Assembly: GCA_003485905.1 (NCBI GenBank)
Contig: DNHK01000190.1
Span: 1-6,496, forward strand
From: Gammaproteobacteria bacterium
Lineage (GTDB): Bacteria; Pseudomonadota; Gammaproteobacteria; Arenicellales; Arenicellaceae
Length of the DNA: 6,496 bases
Reading direction: 5' to 3'
A program made the translations under genes and the position numbers. How positions within the stretch are numbered: the stretch's first letter is position 1; each line of letters begins with the position of its first letter. This document shows positions 1-6,087 of this stretch, piece by piece. The notes under the pieces are model-generated. The model searched no databases and had not been told where the DNA came from. It saw only the letters and a program-made list of their open reading frames with translations.

Positions 1-57
1 TTTTATCGTAGAGTCTGTCTGTATATTTATACCATATTTAGTGGTTGTTGCATAAAA

Positions 58-88
58 AAACCGCAAGAAGCAGTGCTTCTTGCGGTTT
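58..88 (-). terminator. Intrinsic terminator of the first pilin-like gene
   Basis: A perfect inverted repeat has 15-base arms (58-72 and 74-88), with CCGCAAGAAGCA as the GC-richer part. Read on the minus strand it is followed directly by a run of seven T (plus-strand A at 54-60). It lies about 60 bases beyond the stop codon of the pilin-like gene that ends at 150, so it should end that transcript. On the plus strand only three T follow the arms, so termination in that direction would be weak. Confidence 0.9.
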
Positions 89-149
89 ATAAAGTACAAC
101 AGCTAATTTTATTATTATTATTAGAGCTAAAAACGTTTTTATGACGTTC

Positions 150-734
150 TTATAGTACTGTAGCTGTGTACGTCAACTGAGTTTCATACGTGCCAGCTGC
201 GTACATAGAAGTTGCAGTAAAGGTGTAAGTCCAAGTATCTGTTAGGTTCACAACACCGTTAGTCGCGGAAGCGGTAGACGAAGTAGCACCGGGTTCCTCT
301 ATATCACTATTAGTTGCTACTACAGAAATATCAGATAACGGAATAGTTTCGCTAGATACGGCATCTGTAAGATCCGCTCCTGACCGAGCAAGAGATATGT
401 CGCCAGCGTTTGAAAAGATTTTCACCGCTACGGTCGAATCACCATCTTCTGCTTCCAGTTCTGGGTCAGTAGTTCCATCCCAAAGGTTGTTATCACCGGA
501 AAGTGCTGCACCGCCAACATTTATATCTAGGCCACTGAAGGTGACTTTATCTATCGTAGAACCACCAGAACCTATTTTTAAAGCAATTACTCTAGGTACT
601 ACGACTTCGAGGTCGATCTTGGCAGCGGCCGAAGGGTTGGCGCCAACTGAAACGCGCCCTTCAGTAAAACCAAGAGAAGGTGCTAAAAGAATGGCAGTCG
701 CGCTAGCCGCGCAAGCAAGTTTTGAAATTTTCAT
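150..734 (-). CDS. Pilin-like secreted beta-sandwich protein (paralogue 1)
   Basis: This is probably a structural subunit of a surface fibre exported by an usher-type system. The ATG at 734 is preferred over one six codons upstream because AGGA lies 8 bases before it and the product then starts with a normal signal peptide (MKISKLAC, hydrophobic to about residue 20, cleavage near residues 22-26). The mature part opens with EGRVSVGANPSAAA, followed by a hydrophobic strand (LEVVVPRVIALKIGS, 42-56), WDGTTDPE (85-92), and a C-terminal strand pair with WTYTFTAT (168-175) and AAGTYETQLTYTATVL (179-194). A run of predicted beta strands with an aromatic-rich end suits a donor-strand type pilin; this fold assignment is inference. 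The mature chain has no cysteine. The protein is clearly paralogous to the product ending at 1452. With its own promoter and terminator it is probably monocistronic, as expected for an abundant major subunit. It could instead be a non-fimbrial surface protein. Confidence 0.82.
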   Translation of the reverse strand: MKISKLACAASATAILLAPSLGFTEGRVSVGANPSAAAKIDLEVVVPRVIALKIGSGGSTIDKVTFSGLDINVGGAALSGDNNLWDGTTDPELEAEDGDSTVAVKIFSNAGDISLARSGADLTDAVSSETIPLSDISVVATNSDIEEPGATSSTASATNGVVNLTDTWTYTFTATSMYAAGTYETQLTYTATVL

Positions 735-791
735 AATTATTGTCCTACACATTAAAAGTTAATAAAAAGGTTAAAATCTTTGAACGGAGGA

Positions 792-820
792 ACTATACGA
801 ATCGAGAGAGCTCTTCTCAA
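792..820 (-). promoter_or_regulatory. Sigma70-type promoter for pilin-like gene 1
   Basis: On the minus strand TTGAGA (815-820) is separated by exactly 17 bases from TATAGT (792-797). This predicts a start near 785 and a leader of about 50 bases before the ATG at 734. The spacer contains the 8-base palindrome AGAGCTCT (807-814), extended imperfectly by GAG/CTC arms, which could be an operator. It is the best promoter match noticed in the window. Confidence 0.6.
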
Positions 821-1451
821 GTAAATTATCAAGTAATCTTATAAACCATTGAAAAATAACGTATATATGACATTTATTGTCGAGAAACCTGCCAAAATTT
901 GTCAGTGAATGGGCACTAAGTGTTGTGCCTACATTAAGTAATGCCTCTAACTCATTGATATAAATAGGGGTTGAAATTTTAGTAACAGCTTCCGTTTCGA
1001 GTGGATAAACGACTAATCGATCGTAGTATTTTCACGACTGTGATAAACGAGGGTACTTATCCTGTCTATGGCCGGAGGAGGTTTTAGCAAATTGAAAGTC
1101 CATAAGCTTATTGCCCATCAATCATACGAACAGAACAATTGAGTATTTCTTTATCCGATTATTCGCGACCACTGGCAAGCCGCAGCCACTGCGGGATTGT
1201 GTCTATATTATCCGAACGAATAAAAAGCCTACTATAATGTATAGCAGTCTTGGATTGAGCGGTGAACTTGGCTACGTTGGTGATCCGTTGGTCGTACCAA
1301 GTAAAATTTCGATTGAGTCCGAGCAGGGAAGCCTCTCGGTTCAGAGAAAGAATATGATTTACCAGAAGCTTACCAATGGATTCATAGCTCTAGGGGGAAG
1401 GAGCTCAAGATAAAAATCTAGGCCTTAATAGGTTTTATAGGTATTTATATC
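821..1451. other. Long gene-free gap between the two pilin-like genes
   Basis: No convincing gene was found. The part to about 1000 is AT-rich and looks like ordinary upstream DNA. From about 1020 to 1430 the composition becomes coding-like (about half GC in 1141-1200), but no frame is intact. The longest plus-strand frame (1111-1413, about 100 codons) starts with TTG, lacks a ribosome site at its start and resembles nothing I recognise. A strong GGAGGAGG at 1074-1081 lies 10 bases before a TTG at 1092, but that frame closes after 16 codons. It may be a decayed gene. No clear terminator was seen after the pilin-like gene that ends at 1452. Confidence 0.5.
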
Positions 1452-2198
1452 CTACAGAATCGTTGCGGTATACGTAATGGTACTTTCGTATGTTCCAGCT
1501 GCCAGTGTGCTGCTTGTAGTCAGATTGTAGGTCCAACTGCCGCTCTTGTTGACTATTCCATTGCCATTTTGCGATATCGTAGTTGAGCCACCGTTTAGTG
1601 AGCTTGGGTGCGACACCGCGCCGGCACTAGCAACACCAATACTATTTAATGCAATCTGGTCTCCAGCGGATGATTGGAGAAAGTCGCGTTTTGATGCTGC
1701 ACTTGTAATGGTTACGGCGCCACCTAGTGCATATACGTTAATTTGAGCGCGCCACCTTGTCCCGCCAATTATCGATATATCGGGGCTGCTCGCTACGCCA
1801 TCCGGTAGAGGAGTTGTGGTTTCTGGGTCTGTTATGCCATCCCACTCCTGGTTTGTCAGCGTGATTTCGTTGCCACCGATTTCAATGGTGCTCTTACACG
1901 TTAAAGTGTCAACGGTATCTGTGCTTGAACCAACCTGTAGTGCGACTAATTTTGGGATAACTACTTCTAATTTAACTCGTGCCGCGGCGGCAGGAGTTGC
2001 GCCAACAGAGACTGTGCCTTCCCCTAAGACATTCCCTGATAGCCCGACTGTTACTGCGGTAAGTGCTACTAACTTAAAATCACAAATCATCTTGCGAAGG
2101 TTAAGCCTGAAAACGCGATAGCAATCCAAGGCATCTTGTTTGATGCTGGAATCTGGCTTCACCAAGCTGTTCGAACGAACTGTTTCTGATCTGCTCAT
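1452..2198 (-). CDS. Pilin-like secreted beta-sandwich protein (paralogue 2)
   Basis: This is a second probable fibre subunit. It matches paralogue 1 at both ends: EGTVSVGATPAAAARVKLEV (60-79), IPKLVALQVGS (81-91), WDGITDPE (119-126), SWTYNLTTS (221-229) and LAAGTYESTITYTATIL (232-248). The middle is divergent and longer. The start is uncertain. The ATG at 2198 gives 36 polar residues before a signal peptide that would begin at Met37 (MICDFKLVALTAVTVGLSG); starting at 2090 gives a length like paralogue 1. Neither ATG has a good ribosome site. The 2198 start is chosen because base composition changes sharply there: about 46% GC inside, very AT-rich outside. The mature chain has one cysteine (C101), so no internal disulphide is possible, and paralogue 1 has none. 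It follows the usher-like gene on the same strand, which supports a shared export route. Confidence 0.78.
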   Translation of the reverse strand: MSRSETVRSNSLVKPDSSIKQDALDCYRVFRLNLRKMICDFKLVALTAVTVGLSGNVLGEGTVSVGATPAAAARVKLEVVIPKLVALQVGSSTDTVDTLTCKSTIEIGGNEITLTNQEWDGITDPETTTPLPDGVASSPDISIIGGTRWRAQINVYALGGAVTITSAASKRDFLQSSAGDQIALNSIGVASAGAVSHPSSLNGGSTTISQNGNGIVNKSGSWTYNLTTSSTLAAGTYESTITYTATIL

Positions 2199-2623
2199 TT
2201 ACGTATCTTAACTACACGACAATTTTATATTTATAATTATTTACTTTTTAATAAACTATTCTAAGTTATTCTTCGAACAGTTCTGCCAGCTGTTATTTCT
2301 ATTTCTTAGCTACTTAAGAACTAGAAGCTAATTCAATCTATATGCTAGCCGATTTCTTTTTCGTTTTACTTTTTTGAAATCAGTTCTGAATCGGTTTTTG
2401 TTGCTATACCAGATTCAAGATATAGTGAAGATTAACATAGCTTTCAAAATATTTTCAAGTTTTAGTTTCTATTTACCTTTTAAGTCGTTGTTTAATATGT
2501 ATTGTTGGCATTATTAGTCACGTACTGTGACAAGTAATGTCAGAACTAGTCTTTTTTGTTAGCTTGTTAGTGGGGTATCGCCATTAACAGCTTCGATGCG
2601 CAAGGTTTTAAACCTTATCTAAC
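2199..2623. other. AT-rich spacer between usher-like gene and pilin-like gene 2
   Basis: No gene is visible. The stretch is very AT-rich (only 8 G/C in 2221-2280) and probably carries the control region of the downstream pilin-like gene, though no single promoter stands out. It contains several small dyads: AAGGTTT/AAACCTT at 2602-2616 just after the usher stop, overlapping 5-base dyads at 2517-2542, and TTAGCT/AGCTAA at 2306-2331. None has the GC stem plus T run of an intrinsic terminator, so read-through from the usher gene is possible. Confidence 0.5.
2517..2542. repeat. Two overlapping short dyads with equal spacing
   Basis: GTCAC-N5-GTGAC (2517-2531) overlaps TGACA-N5-TGTCA (2528-2542), so the inner half-site is shared. 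Equal 5-base spacing and shared half-sites are typical of regulator binding sites. The element lies about 320 bases upstream of pilin-like gene 2. Short dyads also occur by chance in AT-rich DNA, so an operator role is inference. Confidence 0.3.
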
Positions 2624-3940
2624 TTAGAAATCATCAATTTCGTGTGTTGGGATTTCAATGATTGCTTGGTCTCGCAATTTTACTAACACTGGATAGTCTT
2701 GTTCACCATCTAAGGTCAATGGCAACGGTAAGGTGTCTTCGGCAACAAAAATTGTGTGCTCACCGGTGTAAACCGATGGAAAGTTGAATTCGCCTAGGGG
2801 GTTGGTTATTGCCAGGTGTTTTCCGTCTAAATAGACTTCAACTCCGTCAGCCCTCTGTTCCGACGCTTGTCTTATGCCATCTCGATTTTCATCAAAGTAG
2901 ATCAAGCCTTTAATGCTACCGCTACCATTTAGGCCTCGATTAGCCCCAATTGGTTGCAAGCTCTGACCCCCGCCTTTTTCGTAGCGAATAGAAAAGAGGA
3001 CCGTATGGGTGTTCTGAGAGGCTTTGACTACGCCTTGTTCGGGTTCAAAAGCCGCGGTCACCGATTGACCATAATTGACGTTTAAATTGGCACTCCAGCT
3101 TCGGGCGATTGGCATATTAGCGTTGATGCTTGCCTGCCAATCGTCGCGCGAATTGCCGTTGGCCCGAGATGTTCCGAGATACCGCGCATAGCCACTAACT
3201 ACAAGGTTGTTACTAAATAGATAGTCCAGGCTCATACCTAATACCGGGCCCGATAATTTATCTGTATCGGTTTTTTCCTGTGTGTAGCCGAGCTCAAATC
3301 CAGTTCGCACCCCATAATCAGTAGCCCAGTTAAATTCATAGTTTAATGCCTTATTACTGTCTCCTCGATACAGATCGCTAGCGCCATCTACGGAGTAGTT
3401 CATCGATAAATGGCTGGATTTCTGCGAATCGTGTTGACGATTTAGCGATACGTTTAGCAAATAGTTTCGCGACACATCTGCTTCGGTTGCCAACTCGTTT
3501 AAGTGAGTTTGGCTATAGAAGGAATTGAGACTCACCGAATCTCTTAAGTTGCGCCTATAGTGCAGACCAAAACTTCCGTTGAGCCTGTCCACGTTACCAG
3601 TCAAGCCGTCGCGTTCCGCTAAAGTTCGGCTAACCTCAATGTTTCCGTTAGTTTTAAACCATCCTCCGTCGTAGCGGATATTGTAATATAGCCCAGATCG
3701 ATTTTCAGGCAGGGCGGAGGAGAGCCACATAAGGTCTTCTCCATAGTAGTATAGTCCATAATCATGACTGGAGCGGCCATTTTGATTTTTGCCGCCAGCT
3801 GACAAGCTATACTCACCGTCTTCATCCACCACACTGTTAACTATGAACTGGAAATCCGTGTCTCGGTTGCCGTATCTTAAAGATCCTTGTATAGCCGTAC
3901 CATTTTCGCGCTCGATCAGACTGTCGAATGTGGATGACAA
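2624..3940 (-). CDS. 3' part of usher-like protein: barrel and C-terminal SdrD_B-like domain
   Basis: These 438 codons follow the TAG in the same frame and open formally at a TTG (3940) without a ribosome site, so independent translation is unlikely. In-frame coding actually resumes right after the stop, at 4039. Residues about 15-325 are alternating polar/hydrophobic strands rich in Tyr, Asn, Gly and Ser (GLYYNIRYDGGWF, LNYEFNWATDYG, SANLNVNYGQS), as in an outer-membrane barrel. Residues about 341-410 form an Ig-like domain with the SdrD_B signature FDENRDG (349-355), then RADGVEVYLDG (363-373), TNPLGEFNFPSVYTGEHTI (379-397) and LPLPLTL (404-410). As I recall, usher-like proteins of this family often end in such a domain. 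The chain ends in EIPTHEIDDF. Without the N-terminal half it has no signal peptide and could not reach the outer membrane. Confidence 0.65.
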   Translation of the reverse strand: MSSTFDSLIERENGTAIQGSLRYGNRDTDFQFIVNSVVDEDGEYSLSAGGKNQNGRSSHDYGLYYYGEDLMWLSSALPENRSGLYYNIRYDGGWFKTNGNIEVSRTLAERDGLTGNVDRLNGSFGLHYRRNLRDSVSLNSFYSQTHLNELATEADVSRNYLLNVSLNRQHDSQKSSHLSMNYSVDGASDLYRGDSNKALNYEFNWATDYGVRTGFELGYTQEKTDTDKLSGPVLGMSLDYLFSNNLVVSGYARYLGTSRANGNSRDDWQASINANMPIARSWSANLNVNYGQSVTAAFEPEQGVVKASQNTHTVLFSIRYEKGGGQSLQPIGANRGLNGSGSIKGLIYFDENRDGIRQASEQRADGVEVYLDGKHLAITNPLGEFNFPSVYTGEHTIFVAEDTLPLPLTLDGEQDYPVLVKLRDQAIIEIPTHEIDDF

Positions 3941-4039
3941 TTCGAGCGTGCTTTCCCACAGGCTAAGAAAGCGGCTGGAATATTGAGCATGGGCTACGGA
4001 TCCTTCAGTTTTTTCAAATGATCGGCCAAGGTTGCCGAC

Positions 4040-5074
4040 CTATTCTCCTAAGCGGCCCGCAGAAAATTGGAACGATTGGTTTTGTCGGGAAGCACGGGTG
4101 GTTATTCCCAGAATAAGTGGAGCACTGGTCCTGTTTCGTGAATTGTTGATATTGTGGTCTGTCAATATTCGATGGACTCCTACTGAATTATCCATCATAA
4201 AGTTGCCGGAGAGTGCAAAGTCGCGTTGATGGACAACGGCAGATCCGCCCGAATTTGTGTCTTCTGGGGATTGTTCATTTTCATAGCTGTAGCCGGATGC
4301 CTGAATTTCAAAGGTACCAAGATTGGCAGTTTGACGCTGGTAATTGGCATCGATACCATATTCGGTTTCAGTTGAATTGCTGCCAGAGTTTGAATTCACT
4401 AGGCCAGACGTCTCTACAGCTAGGTTTCGGTATCCTAACTTTTGGCTTTCTTGTGCGGCTAGAAATGCTTCTATGTCGGCATCTTCTGAAATATAAGGAT
4501 CAATTAGTTCATCGATATAAGCTTCGGGCGCGGTGTCTTCTTCCGGCCATAGGCTATCTAGCATGGAAGCATTTGTGCTATCCGCCCCTGAAAACTCCGT
4601 GGCATTGATACTTTCTGCTTCGGCAACAGCTTGGTTTATCGCTCCCAAACTTAAATCACCCGTTGAATCTTGATCTGCTGTCGAGCTGATGTTATCCATC
4701 ATGGGGTCAGCTGAAGTATTTGCACTCGTACTTGTAAAGTCGATTGCGCTGATACTTTCTAATTCGGCAGTCGCTTGGTAATAATTGTTCTGTTTGGCTA
4801 ACGATTTATTCAGGTTTGGTTCGACAGTCTTATCGCTAAGCGCAGCTTCGCTAGTGCTTTCGGACTCGGCAAGGGCGATTATCCGAGCACTTTCTAGAAT
4901 GGCTTGCGCGGCCAGAATATTGGAAAATAATGTGATGGCAATAGTTGCTGCGCAAATATTAGCGGTTTTAAAAGAGTATTCTGAGGGGGTGACGATCCGT
5001 TCAAGTGAAAATTCTTCACCAGCGCATAGCAATATTGCTTTAATATGTCGCTCGAACACCGTAATCCGTAACAA
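4040..5074 (-). CDS. 5' part of usher-like protein: signal peptide, acidic segment, first barrel strands
   Basis: If the TAG acts as a stop, this half is translated alone as up to 344 residues. A signal peptide is clear at about residues 34-58 (hydrophobic CAATIAITLF, ending in AQA), but about 33 residues precede it when counted from the TTG at 5074. GTG at 5059, with GGA 5 bases upstream, is an alternative start. Residues about 60-210 are rich in Ser, Thr, Asp, Glu and Ala and look disordered. They contain two copies of a unit of about 28 residues (101-129 and 149-176). From about 217 the sequence becomes beta-rich, with HQRDFALSGNFMMDNSVGVHR (282-302) resembling the conserved usher-family segment before the barrel. 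A product ending here would lack nearly all of the pore and is probably non-functional or degraded. The nearest upstream gene is divergent, so this would be the first gene of the fibre block. Confidence 0.65.
   Translation of the reverse strand: MLRITVFERHIKAILLCAGEEFSLERIVTPSEYSFKTANICAATIAITLFSNILAAQAILESARIIALAESESTSEAALSDKTVEPNLNKSLAKQNNYYQATAELESISAIDFTSTSANTSADPMMDNISSTADQDSTGDLSLGAINQAVAEAESINATEFSGADSTNASMLDSLWPEEDTAPEAYIDELIDPYISEDADIEAFLAAQESQKLGYRNLAVETSGLVNSNSGSNSTETEYGIDANYQRQTANLGTFEIQASGYSYENEQSPEDTNSGGSAVVHQRDFALSGNFMMDNSVGVHRILTDHNINNSRNRTSAPLILGITTRASRQNQSFQFSAGRLGE
4547..4774 (-). repeat. Acidic repeat of about 28 residues coded within the usher-like gene
   Basis: Unit 1 (4688-4774) and unit 2 (4547-4630) share the pattern A-x-AE-x-ESI-x-A-x-(D/E)F-(S/T), then a Ser/Thr/Ala-rich stretch and (M)MDNI or MLDSL. 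They are separated by about 57 bases. A weaker related stretch (IALAESESTSEAALSD) lies just before. The copies are diverged at DNA level, so the duplication looks old. Confidence 0.6.
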
Positions 5075-5163
5075 ATTTCTGTCGAGTTATACTCAATGAA
5101 ATCAAACAATCTTTTAAACATCATAATCTTAGAATAACTATCTAGAAATTTTATTGAAATAAT
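5075..5163. promoter_or_regulatory. Divergent intergenic control region
   Basis: This 89-base AT-rich gap separates the divergent usher-like and XdhC-family genes, so it should carry promoters for both. A TAGAAT at 5130-5135 could be a -10 box toward the right, but no matching -35 box was found. There is no strong ribosome site before the ATG at 5164. Confidence 0.35.
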
Positions 5164-6087
5164 ATGGGTAAGTTCAAAGAGTTTGTAATTCACCAATGTT
5201 TGGATTGGCTATCGCAAGAAGAAGATGTTGCTTTGGTCACCCTGGTGGCGACGTTGGGCAGTTCGCCGAGACGAGTAGGTAGCCAAATTGCAGTTTCCGG
5301 CGCAGGTGATTCTGTCGGAAGTATCAGTGGTGGCTGCGCTGAGTCGGCTATTGTTGAATTGGCGCTAGAAGCAATCGGTAAACAAGAAAATAATTTGATT
5401 CGGTTTGGCGAGGACTCGCCCTATTTGGATATTAGGCTACCGTGCGGATCAAGTATTGACGTGTTCTTTGAGGTTGGTCTTGGACATGACGATTTCACCC
5501 AGATTTTAGATAAAATGGCTATACGAAGCCCTGCCTATATGGCTTTTAATCTCCAAGATAGAACGTCTCAGTTAGTGGAGCAGATTGTAGATGCAGACTA
5601 TTTACACACTTATCATCCGACGACGCAAATTGTCGTTGCTGGCAACGGTCCAATTGTTCCGGCCCTAGTTGGTTTATGTGATTTATTGGAGTTCGATGTG
5701 TTGGTCTGTAGTTCAGAACCCGAGACTCTTGGTCAAATCGAGACCGCAGCGTCCACCCGCAATCTAGTTAAACCTGGCCCACTGGAGGGTGTTGAGTACG
5801 ATAGATATACCGGTTTGTGTTCAGTATTTCACGATCATGAATGGGAGTCTGAGCTTATTAAACAGGCACTCGATGGTGGTGCTTTTTATGTGGGTGCCTT
5901 GGGTAGTCAACGTACTCATGAGCTACGTAAGCTTGAGTTGGCGGATTTAGGCTTGAACCCAGTAGCAATCGAGTCTATTCGAGCTCCCATTGGTATTAAT
6001 TTGGCGGCTAATGGGCCACATGAAATTGCTGTCGCGATTGCCGCGGAGTTGATAGAAAGCAGAAATCGAATAAAGAATGAGTATTGA
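5164..6087 (+). CDS. XdhC/CoxI-family protein (molybdoenzyme maturation factor)
   Basis: Members of this family bind molybdenum cofactor and help sulphurate and insert it into xanthine dehydrogenase or related aldehyde and CO oxidoreductases in the cytoplasm. The N-terminal XdhC_CoxI domain is plain: GSSPR (32-36), GSISGGCAE (52-60, with the conserved Cys58) and PCGSSIDVFFE (93-103). The C-terminal XdhC Rossmann domain follows: IVVAGNGPIVPAL (156-168), VFHDHEWE (221-228), FYVGALGSQRTHELRK (241-256), and the closing IRAPIGINLAANGPHEIAVAIAAELI segment (272-297, named by its key residues PIG, N and HEIA). At 307 residues it is a normal length for the two-domain form. The Rossmann glycine loop reads GNGPI where many members have GAGHV, which could change cofactor binding. 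The only plausible start is the ATG at 5164, with a weak ribosome site. The next gene overlaps its end and belongs to the same cofactor pathway, so the two are very likely co-transcribed. Which target enzyme it serves is not visible here. Confidence 0.92.
   Translation: MGKFKEFVIHQCLDWLSQEEDVALVTLVATLGSSPRRVGSQIAVSGAGDSVGSISGGCAESAIVELALEAIGKQENNLIRFGEDSPYLDIRLPCGSSIDVFFEVGLGHDDFTQILDKMAIRSPAYMAFNLQDRTSQLVEQIVDADYLHTYHPTTQIVVAGNGPIVPALVGLCDLLEFDVLVCSSEPETLGQIETAASTRNLVKPGPLEGVEYDRYTGLCSVFHDHEWESELIKQALDGGAFYVGALGSQRTHELRKLELADLGLNPVAIESIRAPIGINLAANGPHEIAVAIAAELIESRNRIKNEY

Larger units (their letters stand above)
2624..5074 (-). pseudogene. Usher-like outer-membrane beta-barrel gene interrupted by one in-frame TAG
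   Basis: The frame is continuous for 816 codons apart from a TAG at 4040-4042; the codons on both sides are in the same register, so this is a substitution-type stop, not a frameshift. Reading across gives ...FQFSAGRLGE-stop-VGNLGRSFEKTEGSV..., with barrel-type alternation continuing on both sides. The order is signal peptide, acidic repeat-bearing segment, beta-rich barrel, then a C-terminal SdrD_B/CarboxypepD-reg-like Ig domain. This layout matches usher-like outer-membrane proteins of alternative (CS1/TcfC-like) fibre systems, and the two pilin-like genes downstream agree. The role would be to dock and translocate subunits across the outer membrane. The 5' end is also odd: no ATG occurs in frame before about residue 125, so translation would need TTG (5074), GTG (5059) or TTG (5032). 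Alternatives to a pseudogene are a sequencing error, a recent or phase-varying mutation, or amber suppression. Confidence 0.72.

Noticed and set aside
109..123. Five tandem TTA units
   Set aside because: A short microsatellite in the untranslated tail after the stop; it cannot shift a reading frame, so phase variation is not supported.
129..140. Perfect palindrome AAAAACGTTTTT just after pilin-like gene 1
   Set aside because: The stem has almost no GC and no room for a loop; the real terminator is the GC-rich hairpin at 58-88.
397..762. Plus-strand frame of about 120 codons opposite pilin-like gene 1
   Set aside because: It is the antisense shadow of a gene with signal peptide, ribosome site, promoter and terminator, and has no recognisable domain.
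1111..1413. Plus-strand frame of about 100 codons as a real gene
   Set aside because: TTG start without a ribosome site, no recognisable domain and no partner gene; kept only as part of the possible decayed region.
1546..2121. Two plus-strand frames opposite pilin-like gene 2
   Set aside because: They are antisense to a clear paralogue of pilin-like gene 1 and have no credible start signals.
2275..2292. Sigma54-like TGGCAG...TTCGA on the minus strand
   Set aside because: The GG is present but the second element reads CG where GC is required at the right spacing.
2602..2616. Inverted repeat AAGGTTT/AAACCTT after the usher stop as a terminator
   Set aside because: The stem is AT-rich, the loop is one base and no T run follows on the minus strand.
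4213..5099. Plus-strand frames opposite the usher-like gene
   Set aside because: They are antisense to the barrel and acidic-segment coding sequence; they show no domains and no ribosome sites.
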